Notes: generated by a model not told the origin, from the letters alone. 64,000 bases of DNA from Dyadobacter diqingensis (GCF_024220585.1 NZ_JAMXKF010000001.1:558001-622000), one strand, 5' to 3'. Numbered from the stretch's first letter, positions 9,263 through 18,486 are shown. A program made the numbers and translations.

Positions 9263-9622
9263 ATGCCAGTTACAGTGAAGCACCCGAATGAATTGTTCAG
9301 TACCTCAAAAGGTTTCAGTTTTCAGTGTGATAATAGTTCAAGAATTGTAATTCATTTTGGAGAAATGGTTGCTTCTTTCCGCATCCAGGACTTCCTGAAC
9401 TTCCGTCGTTTTGTAAATAATATTGATATCAAAAGCAGGTTATTCGACCTTTCGGATGAATCTGATTTTGAATTTGTTGAAGCTCCGCAACTGAATATCA
9501 ATCAGAAGCTTACGCTTTGCGAGTTGATCCAGCTACGCGAACTTGTGAACGGAACACACTTCGCTATTGAGCTTAACTCTTTGCTTCATTCCATCCTTTA
9601 TGTAGAGTCAGAATTAGTCTAA
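9263..9622 (+). CDS. Hypothetical 119-residue protein
   Basis: I do not recognise a characterised family. It is small, soluble, acidic at the C-terminus and has no signal peptide. The layout (a GFSFQC segment, a short strand ending HFGEMVASF, then helical DFLNFRRFVNNI) loosely recalls short DUF6686-type Bacteroidota proteins, but I would not assign it. A good promoter precedes it, and the ferritin gene with its own promoter lies 112 bp downstream, so it is probably transcribed alone. Confidence 0.7.
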   Translation: MPVTVKHPNELFSTSKGFSFQCDNSSRIVIHFGEMVASFRIQDFLNFRRFVNNIDIKSRLFDLSDESDFEFVEAPQLNINQKLTLCELIQLRELVNGTHFAIELNSLLHSILYVESELV

Positions 9623-9671
9623 ATAGCTGACGGCCTTCATATTAGACCAATTCCAAATTTATAAGTACGTC

Positions 9672-9701
9672 TTGTAATGACGAACTTTCCTATGATATTT
9701 G
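9672..9701 (+). promoter_or_regulatory. Promoter of the ferritin gene
   Basis: TTG (9672-9674), 19 bases, then GATATTTG (9694-9701), one mismatch to TAnnTTTG. It overlaps an in-frame TTG at 9699, which argues that this TTG is not the start codon. Confidence 0.5.
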
Positions 9702-9734
9702 TGCTTATTACTTCAAATGATAAACAGAAATACC

Positions 9735-10259
9735 ATGAGAGATCTACTTAGAGCCCGCACTTCTTTAAAAGAAGAAATAGAGATATTATTGAACAACCAG
9801 GTTAAAATGGAAGCAGAAGCTTCGGCTAAATATTTAGCGATGGCTTCATGGTGCGACCGCAATGGCTTCAAAAATAGCGCTGCTTATTTCCTTAAACAGT
9901 CCGACGAGGAACGCGGACATATGCTAAAAATTTTCAACTACATCATGACTGTTGGCGGCACAGCTGTTTCACCAGAAGTTCCTGCTGTAAAACAAGAGTA
10001 CGCGTCATTCAGAAGTGTATTTGAAACTGCTCTTCAAAGCGAAATCAGTGTAACACAATCGATCAACCGTATCGTTACACAGAGCCGTCGCGAAGAAGAT
10101 TACGCTACTGAAAACTTCCTTCAGTGGTTCGTGAACGAGCAAATCGAAGAAGAAGATAACGCACGTCGTGCCGTTGAACTTTTCGATGTAATCGGCGAAG
10201 AAGGAACAGGCCGTTACCAAATCGACAAGGCTATCGCAAAAATCGGTTCAGAAGAATAA
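9735..10259 (+). CDS. Ferritin (non-haem iron storage)
   Basis: About 174 residues from ATG 9735 (RDLLRARTSLKEEIEILL), the usual length for bacterial ferritin. Ferroxidase residues are visible: E in KMEAEASAKYLAMASW, ExxH in SDEERGHML and a later glutamate pair in NEQIEEEDNARRA. It stores iron as ferric mineral in a 24-subunit cytoplasmic shell. The frame stays open upstream to a TTG (9699) and another ATG (9717). The TTG lies inside the -7 box, and the A-rich stretch before 9735 favours that start. The peroxide-response genes ohrR-ohr follow, so the neighbourhood has an oxidative-stress flavour. Confidence 0.9.
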   Translation: MRDLLRARTSLKEEIEILLNNQVKMEAEASAKYLAMASWCDRNGFKNSAAYFLKQSDEERGHMLKIFNYIMTVGGTAVSPEVPAVKQEYASFRSVFETALQSEISVTQSINRIVTQSRREEDYATENFLQWFVNEQIEEEDNARRAVELFDVIGEEGTGRYQIDKAIAKIGSEE

Positions 10260-10281
10260 GATTAAAAAATATTGGTTCAAG

Positions 10282-10311
10282 AGCTGTATCACCACGATGC
10301 AGCTTTTTTTT
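10282..10311 (+). terminator. Rho-independent terminator of the ferritin gene
   Basis: AGCTGTATC (10282-10290) pairs with GATGCAGCT (10296-10304; one G-U pair) over a five-base loop and is followed by an eight-T tract. Confidence 0.9.
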
Positions 10312-10342
10312 GTGCCTTGTGGTAAAATAATCGATCAAAAAC

Positions 10343-10373
10343 TTGCAATTTAATTGTATGCAATTTAATTTTA
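10343..10373 (+). promoter_or_regulatory. ohrR-ohr promoter with two abutting OhrR operators
   Basis: TGCAATTTAATTGTA (10344-10358) is a near-palindrome one base off the known OhrR operator TACAATT-AATTGTA. A second copy, TGCAATTTAATTTTA (10359-10373), follows directly. A TTG at 10343-10345 and TAATTTTA at 10366-10373, 20 bases apart, could be the promoter core, so bound OhrR would cover it. Start codon of ohrR is 20 bases downstream. Confidence 0.75.
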
Positions 10374-10392
10374 CAAAATCAATAAGGACGAT

Positions 10393-10839
10393 ATGGAACT
10401 GTTAAAATTATCAAATCAACTTTGTTTCCCGCTTTACGCGCTGTCGAGGAAAATCACGAGTCATTATCTGCCATTGCTGGAAAAAATAGGACTCACTTAT
10501 CCTCAGTATCTGGTGATGATGGTCCTTTGGGAAGAAAACGGACTTTCAGTGAAAGAACTCGGCCATAAGCTTATGCTGGACTCAGGCACGCTTTCTCCAC
10601 TGTTAAAAAAGCTGGAAGACCGGGAAATACTGGTTCGTACCCGCCTGAAAGAAGACGAACGTGTCGTTATCATTTCTCTGACCGAGACGGGTGAAAAATT
10701 AAAAGAAAAAGCCTCTGAAATCCCTGAGCAAATTAAATGCAGCCTGGATCTTTCCGACAAAGAATTAAGGGAAATGCGGACGCTTGCGGCAGGTCTGCTG
10801 GATAAAATCAATAAACTGGAAGCGGTTCACAACAATTAA
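10393..10839 (+). CDS. ohrR: OhrR, MarR-family organic hydroperoxide repressor
   Basis: 148 residues, winged-helix MarR fold. The reactive cysteine sits in NQLCFPLYALSRK (C11), the same context as the peroxide-sensing Cys of characterised OhrR proteins. A second cysteine, C116, is 105 residues later, the spacing of the two cysteines in the Xanthomonas two-Cys OhrR, so disulfide-based release from DNA is likely. The wing DERVVIISLTETG is conserved. It lies 29 bp before ohr in the same direction, behind two matching operators, and should repress both genes until organic peroxides oxidise it. Confidence 0.93.
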   Translation: MELLKLSNQLCFPLYALSRKITSHYLPLLEKIGLTYPQYLVMMVLWEENGLSVKELGHKLMLDSGTLSPLLKKLEDREILVRTRLKEDERVVIISLTETGEKLKEKASEIPEQIKCSLDLSDKELREMRTLAAGLLDKINKLEAVHNN

Positions 10840-10868
10840 ACAGATAAATAAAACTAAAAATTAACGTT

Positions 10869-11306
10869 ATGATTCAGGCAATATACACCGCCACGGCAAC
10901 AGCAACAGGCGGAAGAAATGGAAAAGTTACATCATCAGACGGTATTTTAGATTTGGAAGTACGCCTGCCAAAACAAATGGGCGGCGCAAACAATAACTAC
11001 ACAAATCCTGAACAATTATTTGCAGCGGGTTACGCGGCCTGTTTCGACAGCGCACTTAATCTGGTTATCCAACGCAGCAAGATTAAAACAGGTACCACAT
11101 CGGTAACGGCTCATGTTGGAATTGGCAAAAATGACGCAGATGGTTTTGGTCTGGTGGTGACACTGGAAGCCAATATTCCCGGCGTTGAACAATCCGTAGC
11201 CGACGACCTGATCGCAAAAGCACATCAGGTTTGCCCTTACTCAAACGCCACCCGCGGAAATGTAGAGGTAACTTTGATAACGACCGTTGAAGCAATTGTG
11301 GAATAG
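10869..11306 (+). CDS. ohr: Organic hydroperoxide resistance protein Ohr
   Basis: 145 residues, Ohr/OsmC fold. The peroxidatic cysteine is in GYAACFDSAL (C58) and the resolving cysteine in VCPYSNATRGN (C122). Ohr reduces organic and fatty-acid hydroperoxides to alcohols with lipoylated proteins as reductant. It is the partner of the upstream ohrR, and this pairing with Ohr rather than OsmC supports the name. Confidence 0.95.
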   Translation: MIQAIYTATATATGGRNGKVTSSDGILDLEVRLPKQMGGANNNYTNPEQLFAAGYAACFDSALNLVIQRSKIKTGTTSVTAHVGIGKNDADGFGLVVTLEANIPGVEQSVADDLIAKAHQVCPYSNATRGNVEVTLITTVEAIVE

Positions 11307-11412
11307 CAGTTTGGCGGTCGGTTTTCGGCGGTCGGCTTTCAGATTTGGAGGCGGTAGAGTCTTTCCCCAAATCCTATTTTTAGCAACGCTTAGGAATAAC
11401 CCATTATAAGCA

Positions 11413-11447
11413 AGAAAGACCGCTCGTGGCTTACCGGCGGTCTTTCT
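11413..11447. terminator. Terminator between ohr (+) and acetyltransferase genes (-)
   Basis: An 11 bp perfect stem (AGAAAGACCGC at 11413-11423 against 11437-11447) with a 13-base loop. It lies in the convergent gap and may serve both sides. Confidence 0.65.
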
Positions 11448-11492
11448 CGTTTAATTTTATATCATTCACTAAAATAAGAAATTACTCAAGCA

Positions 11493-12050
11493 TTACCGAT
11501 AATTGCTGGCAAGCAGGGAATAAACTGCTGTGTCCCAAAACTCGCCATCGAAAAATGTATAGTCTTTAAAATAAGCCTCTTTTACAAATCCATGTTTTAA
11601 AGCCAGGTTCACCGATGCAGCATTTTCCGGATTGATAACCGCTTCAATCCGATGGAATTTAAGGTTATTAAAGCCATACTTCAAAACCTCTCCAACCGCT
11701 TCATTCATATATCCTTTACCCCAATAAGCCGGGTCAAGCGAATATCCGATTTCGCCCCGGTAATTCTCCTTACTTATTCTAGGATAGCCTACCGTTCCGA
11801 TCATTTCCGGACTACCCTTTACGGTAATAGCCCAGCTGATGCTGATTTTCTGTTCAAACAAAAACTGGTAGTTCTTGACCAGATCCTCTGCATCCCGTTT
11901 TGATTTGAGTAAGGGAATGGAGATATACTCCATAAGCTCTCTCTTGCTACGCTGATAAAACATGGCAGGAACATCTCCCTGAGAAATCGCGCGCAAAATC
12001 AGCCGTTCTGTTTCCAGAACAGGAAATTTATCAAAACTTAGAATGAGCAT
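11493..12050 (-). CDS. GNAT acetyltransferase, RimJ/RimL-like
   Basis: 185 residues. The start LETERLILRAISQGD and the core GEIGYSLDPAYWGKGYMNEA, then RIEAVINPENAASVNLALKHGF, are the usual RimJ/RimL-type N-acetyltransferase signature with the acetyl-CoA loop. Family members acetylate ribosomal-protein N-termini or small molecules; the substrate here is unknown. It starts 11 bp after the stop of the neighbouring acetyltransferase gene and is probably co-transcribed with it. Confidence 0.85.
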   Translation of the reverse strand: MLILSFDKFPVLETERLILRAISQGDVPAMFYQRSKRELMEYISIPLLKSKRDAEDLVKNYQFLFEQKISISWAITVKGSPEMIGTVGYPRISKENYRGEIGYSLDPAYWGKGYMNEAVGEVLKYGFNNLKFHRIEAVINPENAASVNLALKHGFVKEAYFKDYTFFDGEFWDTAVYSLLASNYR

Positions 12051-12061
12051 ATCCTGGTTTT

Positions 12062-12544
12062 TTACAGTTTTCTGAACATAATATAGGCATCAACATAGCC
12101 AAGTTCCAAATGGTTAAATCCCTCCGGAATTGTACCGATGATCTCAAAACCATGTTTTTGCCAAAGTTTAACGGCCACCTTGTTGGTACTTACCACAATA
12201 TTAAACTGCATGGCCTTAAACCCAAAACGTTTTGCTTCGATCAGCGAATGCTCGCACAGCAAATTACCGATCCCCCTCCCCTGCGCTTTCGGATGCACCA
12301 TGTAGGAACCATTGGCAATATGTGATCCCAAATCAATCTGGTTCGGTTTAATTACATACGTCCCAAGTATCTCACCGTTATCTTCCAAAACATAGGTTTC
12401 CATGTAGGACGCAAACCAAATTTTATCAAGGTCTTCTTTGGGCGTATCAGGCGCGAAAACATATGTGTCCCCGGTCTGAATTACCGCAGTAAAAATCTCC
12501 CAAACTTCATGACGATCCTGATCAATAGCTTTTCTGATATGCAT
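12062..12544 (-). CDS. GNAT family N-acetyltransferase
   Basis: 160 residues. The acetyl-CoA binding motif is VHPKAQGRGIGNLL, followed by NIVVSTNKVAVKLWQKHGFEIIG. It starts at ATG 12544 and is the first gene of a two-gene unit with the RimJ-like gene (gap 11 bp). The substrate cannot be read from the sequence. Confidence 0.85.
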   Translation of the reverse strand: MHIRKAIDQDRHEVWEIFTAVIQTGDTYVFAPDTPKEDLDKIWFASYMETYVLEDNGEILGTYVIKPNQIDLGSHIANGSYMVHPKAQGRGIGNLLCEHSLIEAKRFGFKAMQFNIVVSTNKVAVKLWQKHGFEIIGTIPEGFNHLELGYVDAYIMFRKL

Positions 12545-12589
12545 AAACTGAGTTAAAAAATGAGAATACTACTTACTGTCCGACTTATT

Positions 12590-13861
12590 TTACGCCGCTG
12601 CCTTATAGGTATAAACGGTATAAGGAAAGATAAAATGCGCTACAAACCAGGAAATCAGTGACGCAATAACAATTGGAATAAATAGAATATAATTGTCCGC
12701 GATGGCGCAAACGAGAAAAATAGAGGTAAGCGGCGCATGTATACTTCCACTCAAAACAGCGGCCATACCGATTACGATGAAGTTCAGCGGAATAAGCCCC
12801 AGGTTAAAAAAGTAGTTCAAGGTTAAGGCGGTGATCAGTCCTAAAAACGCACCGATAAACAAACTGGGTGCAAATACCCCTCCGTCCCCACCGGCGCCGA
12901 GCGTGATCGAAGTCGCTATGGGTTTAAGAAACAACACAATGACAAATGGCAAAAGCAGGTATAGACTTTCAGGATCCGCAACCGAAGTCAGATTTTTGAT
13001 ACCCGAATAACCTTCTCCATATAAACTTGGAAAAAAGAAAAGCATCGTCGAAATAATCAGCGAACCCGACAATATTTTGATGTAATCATTGCCCAGGGAG
13101 CCAAAAAATTTCTTGAAAAACAATACACTTTTAGTGAGAAAAACCGAGTTAAAACCGGCCAGAACACCCAGCAAAATAAAATACGGGAAGGCTTCATTAT
13201 GCCATTCCGTTATATTAAAAGTGAAAACCTTTTCGTAGAAAAAATATTTGGTCAGTACATAAGAAGTCAGGATGGCCGTAACCAGTGAAGCCAGGTGCGT
13301 TTTTTTCCGCCTTTTTGTAAAAACCTCGAAGGCAAACATGAAACCGGCAATAGGCGCATTGAACAATGCTGTAACACCCGCAGCCAAACCGGCACAAACC
13401 AGATCGGTCCGGTACTTGTTCAGATGATTTACTTTATGACTGGACAATGCGCCGATGGACGCCGTTGCCACCACCGTAGAAACCTCGATACCGGTCGAAC
13501 CGCCGAAAATCACTGTCAAAAATCCATTGAAATAATGGGAAGGAATCTTGTATGCAGGTAAAGTTTTTCCATCCCTGGTGATCGCATCGATTACTTCCTT
13601 GATACCCTTGTTGGGTTTGTTACGAAACAGAAAATGCCGTAAAATATGAATGGTCGTAAAACCGATAAACGGCAGCAGGAAAATCAGATACTTGTTCTCT
13701 TTAAGCCGGTGTACAAAGTCGTGTTCATAATGTTCTGTAATAACTTTTAACGTGTCGGCAATCAAAGCTGAAAAAACACCGATAATCGCGGCGGCTCCCA
13801 ACACAGCCATTGTCCTCCTGGCTTTTTTCAGCCGGTAAGAAGACGTTGTACTTGTAGTCAT
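12590..13861 (-). CDS. ClC-family chloride channel/transporter lacking the usual gating glutamate
   Basis: 423 residues, many hydrophobic helices. The third ClC signature is intact (GGVFAPSLFIGAFLG). The first two are altered: GSGIPE is replaced by NKGIKE (84-89), and GREGP, which carries the external gating glutamate of ClC antiporters, by GSTGIEV (121-127). Either a channel-like mechanism or another anion selectivity is possible. It is followed on the same strand by two acetyltransferase genes (gap 45 bp) and preceded by the HPP gene (gap 45 bp). Confidence 0.88.
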   Translation of the reverse strand: MTTSTTSSYRLKKARRTMAVLGAAAIIGVFSALIADTLKVITEHYEHDFVHRLKENKYLIFLLPFIGFTTIHILRHFLFRNKPNKGIKEVIDAITRDGKTLPAYKIPSHYFNGFLTVIFGGSTGIEVSTVVATASIGALSSHKVNHLNKYRTDLVCAGLAAGVTALFNAPIAGFMFAFEVFTKRRKKTHLASLVTAILTSYVLTKYFFYEKVFTFNITEWHNEAFPYFILLGVLAGFNSVFLTKSVLFFKKFFGSLGNDYIKILSGSLIISTMLFFFPSLYGEGYSGIKNLTSVADPESLYLLLPFVIVLFLKPIATSITLGAGGDGGVFAPSLFIGAFLGLITALTLNYFFNLGLIPLNFIVIGMAAVLSGSIHAPLTSIFLVCAIADNYILFIPIVIASLISWFVAHFIFPYTVYTYKAAA

Positions 13862-13906
13862 AAATTCTGAATCTTGTAAATCAATTTATTAAGCAATGCG
13901 GCGGAT

Positions 13907-14488
13907 TTATCTGTATCTGCGTTTCCAGATTTTGTACCACAGTTTATTTTTAGGATAGGTCCGGTGAGAAGTCATATTATTAACGACCAAAGCAACAAGT
14001 AACAATATAAGTACGCCCGATAAAACCGGACTTAATACATAAAGGTATCCAAGACTGGTAACTTTCTCGGATCCGATGTTGGCAATCAGTGCCGTAGCGC
14101 CGCCCGGAGGGTGCAGGGTTTTGGTCATCTGCATCGCCACAATCGACAGAGAAACCGCAAAAGCAGAGGAAAGCCAGACTTCATTGGGAATGATATAATG
14201 AACCGTGACGCCTACAAAAGCACAAATCACGTGCCCTCCAACCAGATTTCTCGGCTGTGCAAGGGGACTGTTAACAATACCATAAATCAACACAGACGAA
14301 GCGCCAAAGGAACCGATCAGAAAAAGATTATCGGTGTGTGAGAAGTTTTCCTTGTTTAATAAACCGATTAAAGCGATACCCGCAAATGAGCCCAGAAAAG
14401 TCCAGAAGTGATCTTTAAAATCAATTAATGTCTCCTTGTAAATAACATAACGCGCCAGTCTCGCGTGTTTTCTTAATCGTTTTCTCAA
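13907..14488 (-). CDS. HPP family integral membrane protein
   Basis: 193 residues with about four to five membrane helices. It contains the family-naming motif in MTKTLHPPGGATALIA. HPP proteins are membrane proteins; cyanobacterial and plastid members have been linked to nitrite transport, but the role here is unknown. It lies 45 bp upstream of the ClC gene on the same strand and is divergent from the FUSC-like gene (199 bp gap). Confidence 0.85.
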   Translation of the reverse strand: MRKRLRKHARLARYVIYKETLIDFKDHFWTFLGSFAGIALIGLLNKENFSHTDNLFLIGSFGASSVLIYGIVNSPLAQPRNLVGGHVICAFVGVTVHYIIPNEVWLSSAFAVSLSIVAMQMTKTLHPPGGATALIANIGSEKVTSLGYLYVLSPVLSGVLILLLVALVVNNMTSHRTYPKNKLWYKIWKRRYR

Positions 14489-14687
14489 AACCGATACAAA
14501 TTATTTTGCAAAATCTATTAAATAGAACCACGTTCCCAAATTTATGGTTCGGCACGGTTTCTACAAAATTTTATAATCTGTCCGCCGACTGTCCATAAGT
14601 GGAAATTTTATTCTGTTCAGGTATCGTTTTTGTCAAACTTAAAGCGGATATTGGAAGCATAGAATTAGTCACTGTTTACCGTTTTGC

Positions 14688-16925
14688 ATGAATTACCTTG
14701 ATGAGTTTAGAAAATTTATTTCCAGCCATTATCTCTACACGGGCGTCAGGCTCACGTTGGGAGCCGTAATTCCGTGCCTGATATTTCATCACTACGGCGT
14801 ATTAAGTGATTTCATTGCCTTTCCACTTGGAACCTTACTGATCGGCACCACGGATAACCCGGGTCCCCTGCATCGCAGAAGAAATTCGCTGACGATCGCC
14901 ATCGTAACCTGTTTCCTTGTAGCCTGCGCTACGGGTTATCTGCGACATATCCATTTCATCGCCTTCATTGAAATTATTCTTTTCGGGATGTTTTTCTCGT
15001 TGGTCGGGGTCTATGGCAACCGGGCAAACAGCATCGGGCTGATCGCATTGCTCGTTTTTGTGTTCAATGTCGATAACCACATGAGCGGCGATACTGTCCT
15101 GAAAAATGCCCTGATTTTCTCAGCGGGTGGAATCTGGTACCTTATTCTTTTCCTTGTCCTTCAAAAAATCCGTCCTTACAAACTGATCCAGCAGCTGCTT
15201 GGCGAAAACTTCGTGGAGCTCGGCAAACTGCTTTCTGTCAAAGCCGGTTATTATTTTGCAAAACCGGACTACGACGAGCTGTTTAACCAGATGATTCATC
15301 AGCAGGTTATCCTGCGGGAAAACCATGAAACCTTACGGGAAATTTTGTTCAAAACCCGTCAGATCGTAACGGAGTCTACCAATACCAGCCGGATTCTGAT
15401 GCTGATGTTTCTGGACAGCGTCGATTTGATGGAGCGCATTATCAATTCGCAGCAAAATTATTCCAACCTGCACCGCGCTTTTGACCATACCAAAATCCTC
15501 CGGCTGTTTGGCACCTATATCACCTGGCTAGCCGCCGAACTCCAGCACATCGGGCTGGCTGTACAAAGTGGTTTTCCTTCCAAACCCAAACACGATCTTG
15601 ACGAAGCTTTCAACAAATGTCAGCGGACTTTTGACAGTATCCGGGAACGAACGATGACGCATGATAACATCGAGGATTTTATCATGTTGCGCCAGATTCT
15701 GAACAGCTTACAGGACATTACCGAGCGTGTAAAAAAACTGCACCGGGCCACCAGGTACGACTCAGACCTTGGCAATGAATATAACCTGAATGTTGAAATT
15801 GACGATTTCACAACCAAGCAAGAATATCATCCAAGAATTTTACTGGATAACCTTTCGCTGAAATCCAGTCATTTCCGACATGCTCTCCGGATTACGATCG
15901 GTTTGATCATCGGTTTTCTGGTTTCCCTTTTCTTTAGTGTTGGCCACGGTTACTGGATTTTACTGACGATCGTAACCATCATGAAACCTGCTTTCAGTAT
16001 CACCAAACAGCGGAATCTCTACCGGATCGCCGGTACAATGGTCGGCGCATTTGCCGGTTTTATGACTTTGTATTTGATCAAGGATGATACCATCATCTTC
16101 ATCATTATGATGCTGGCGATGATTTCGGCATACAGTTTTCTTAAGATCAATTATTTCATTGCTTCCATCGGCATCACGCTCTATGTGCTGCTCTGGTTTA
16201 ATTTTTTAAATCCTGAGCACATCACCGCGGTGTTGCAGGACCGCGTTATTGATACCGTGATCGGTTCTATTATCTCTTATTTTGTTTCGGCTTATGTACT
16301 GCCCGTCTGGGAACACACGCAAATTAACCAGTACATGCGGGCGGCGCTTGATGCAAACCGGAAATATTTTGACAATGTTTCGTTGATTTTCACGGGTGCC
16401 TCACTGGACATTCATGAGCTTAAACTTCACAGAAAAGAGGCGATCATTGCAATGGCAAACTTGTCAGATAACTTTCAGCGAATGCTTTCGGAACCTAAAA
16501 AGCAGCAGGTCAAAATGGAAGAACATCACCAGTTTGTGGCTACAAGCCATATGCTTACTTCCTACATTGCATCCCTGTCGACCTATGCCCAGACGGTTGG
16601 ACAAACCTATTTTTCAGAAGAATTCAAACCCATGGTACGACAGATAGACCGGCAGTTTGAATCGGCAATGCAGGTACTGGATAAAAAGGAAAATGCAGGA
16701 TTGGAGATTATAAAAGAATCCCTTCCTCAAAACCAGAAGCTGATACAGCTCTTATCGGTCCGGAAGAAGGAAATCAAAGAAATGGGTATTGAAAAATCGG
16801 CACAGTCACCGGCCAGAAAAGCATTGTCGGACCTTAAAACCATCAATGGCCTGTTCGAGCTAATCAGCACGATCACCATCGATGAGATCAAGATCCTGCA
16901 CAAAATTGCTGACGGGAAGGCCTGA
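14688..16925 (+). CDS. FUSC/YccS-like inner membrane protein
   Basis: 745 residues. There are two membrane blocks, one near the N-terminus (about residues 20-165) and one after a helical cytoplasmic region (about 395-545, starting HALRITIGLIIGFLVSLFF). A helical C-terminal tail follows. This two-block layout is that of the YccS/FUSC superfamily, related to aromatic-acid exporters and fusaric-acid resistance proteins. Substrate unknown. Its TGA ends at 16925 and the stop of the convergent MFS gene begins at 16926, so the two genes meet with no gap. Confidence 0.85.
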   Translation: MNYLDEFRKFISSHYLYTGVRLTLGAVIPCLIFHHYGVLSDFIAFPLGTLLIGTTDNPGPLHRRRNSLTIAIVTCFLVACATGYLRHIHFIAFIEIILFGMFFSLVGVYGNRANSIGLIALLVFVFNVDNHMSGDTVLKNALIFSAGGIWYLILFLVLQKIRPYKLIQQLLGENFVELGKLLSVKAGYYFAKPDYDELFNQMIHQQVILRENHETLREILFKTRQIVTESTNTSRILMLMFLDSVDLMERIINSQQNYSNLHRAFDHTKILRLFGTYITWLAAELQHIGLAVQSGFPSKPKHDLDEAFNKCQRTFDSIRERTMTHDNIEDFIMLRQILNSLQDITERVKKLHRATRYDSDLGNEYNLNVEIDDFTTKQEYHPRILLDNLSLKSSHFRHALRITIGLIIGFLVSLFFSVGHGYWILLTIVTIMKPAFSITKQRNLYRIAGTMVGAFAGFMTLYLIKDDTIIFIIMMLAMISAYSFLKINYFIASIGITLYVLLWFNFLNPEHITAVLQDRVIDTVIGSIISYFVSAYVLPVWEHTQINQYMRAALDANRKYFDNVSLIFTGASLDIHELKLHRKEAIIAMANLSDNFQRMLSEPKKQQVKMEEHHQFVATSHMLTSYIASLSTYAQTVGQTYFSEEFKPMVRQIDRQFESAMQVLDKKENAGLEIIKESLPQNQKLIQLLSVRKKEIKEMGIEKSAQSPARKALSDLKTINGLFELISTITIDEIKILHKIADGKA

Positions 16926-18116
16926 TCAGGCCGGTTGTAATTGCGGAACTTCTTCTTTGCTGCGTTTTGAATGCAGCATCAAAACCAGTGAAACCAGCAC
17001 CCCGCCCAAAGCCATACTGGCACCAACCCATTCAGGCGAATTGTAACCCAGACCGGCTGCAATAGGCAGACCGCCGAGATAGGCACCGAGCGCGTTGCCA
17101 ATATTAAAACTGGCCTGGCTAACCGAAGCGGCCAGCATTTCGGCGCCTTTGGCCGTGTTGATCATCAGCATTTGCAGCGGCGAGAGCATTGCAAAAGCCA
17201 CTGCCCCGGTAATAAATGTTGAAATCAGTGTCAGGATTTGATTATGTGATACAAAATATACCATGGTCAATGAAAGCACCATGGCCAGCAGCAAAGCCGC
17301 AGAGGTATAAAGCGGCGAGAACTTATCGGCCAGCCTTCCGCCAATAAAATTACCCACAACCATGCCCAGCCCGGCCAAAACCAGAATGTACATAATGGAA
17401 TCATCATTAAATCCGGCAACTTCTGTCAGCAAAGGAGCGATGTAGCTATACCATGAAAAAAATCCGCCCGTGCCGATGGCAATAACCAGCACGATCAGCC
17501 AGGCATCAAGACGTGTAAAAAATTTCAGTTCACTCAGCAAACCTTTGGTATTGGTTACCGAAAGCGCTGGCATCCACAGTTTAATGCTTGTGGTTGTCAG
17601 TAAACCGATGATACCAACGATCATGAAAGTGATGCGCCAGCTGATATGATGCCCGATGAAAGTCCCCAGCGGCACGCCGATTAAATTGGCAATTGTTAAT
17701 CCTGCAAACATCAGAGAAACCGACCTTGCTTCTTTTCCCTGATCAGCAAGTCTGCCGGCTACAACCGCACCTACCCCGAAAAAGGCACCGTGGGGCAAAC
17801 CCGAGAAGAAGCGGGATATCAACAGCATTTCATAACTCGGAGCAAATGCCGATAACGTATTGAAAACAGTAAAAAGGCACATTAAAACCAGCAAAATAGT
17901 TTTTGGCGGCTTACTTCCGGTAAACCCGATTAATAACGGCGCTCCCACCACCACACCCAGTGCATAGGCAGACACCAAATGACCGGCCTCGGGAATTGTT
18001 ATCTGCAAAGATTTAGCGATATCCGGTAAAATACCCATGATCACAAATTCCGTCATACCGATACCAAAACCACCCAGGGTTAATGTCAAAATACTCTTTT
18101 TCATTTCAATCTTCAA
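16926..18116 (-). CDS. MFS transporter, AraJ/drug-efflux type
   Basis: 396 residues with about 12 membrane helices. The first helix (TLGGFGIGMTEFVIMGILPDIA) and the loop motif RFFSGLPHGAFFGVGAVVAGRLAD are typical of AraJ-like sugar or drug efflux permeases. Probably a proton-driven exporter; substrate unknown. The gene is tail to tail with the FUSC-like gene with zero spacing, so termination must occur inside the opposite gene. Confidence 0.88.
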   Translation of the reverse strand: MKIEMKKSILTLTLGGFGIGMTEFVIMGILPDIAKSLQITIPEAGHLVSAYALGVVVGAPLLIGFTGSKPPKTILLVLMCLFTVFNTLSAFAPSYEMLLISRFFSGLPHGAFFGVGAVVAGRLADQGKEARSVSLMFAGLTIANLIGVPLGTFIGHHISWRITFMIVGIIGLLTTTSIKLWMPALSVTNTKGLLSELKFFTRLDAWLIVLVIAIGTGGFFSWYSYIAPLLTEVAGFNDDSIMYILVLAGLGMVVGNFIGGRLADKFSPLYTSAALLLAMVLSLTMVYFVSHNQILTLISTFITGAVAFAMLSPLQMLMINTAKGAEMLAASVSQASFNIGNALGAYLGGLPIAAGLGYNSPEWVGASMALGGVLVSLVLMLHSKRSKEEVPQLQPA

Positions 18117-18486
18117 TTACAAATACTACTGCCGCGAATCTTGGTTTTGTTAAAATTAATCAAACTACATTCAGGATGGTTTATCCTGGTCTGGCCTGAT
18201 TAACCTCAAAGGGTCACAGCATAAACAGTTTCTTTCAATTTGTAACGCGTCAGGTTTAAAATGTGTTCAATTTGAAAATTTGAGGGAATTCGCTCAGCGA
18301 AAATTCATTTAAACATTTGAAGAACAGAAAGGATTTATCTGATCCGGTGTGCAGTCATTACAAAAAGTGTTAACAAACGATTAATAAACCGACATTGCAT
18401 TTATTCTAAAAAATTGGAAAAATATAATTTTATAGTCATTAATGAATGAATCGGGGTGAAGATTATGCCGCCGCGCCGATTTGTCT
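18117..18486. other. Gene-free stretch between MFS gene and ywbE
   Basis: About 370 AT-rich bases between divergent genes. It must hold the MFS promoter (-) and part of the ywbE promoter (+). I found no tRNA, strong hairpin, repeat or convincing small ORF in it. Confidence 0.5.

Noticed and set aside
9699..9734. TTG start for the ferritin gene
   Set aside because: The TTG is part of the -7 box; the conserved protein start fits ATG 9735.
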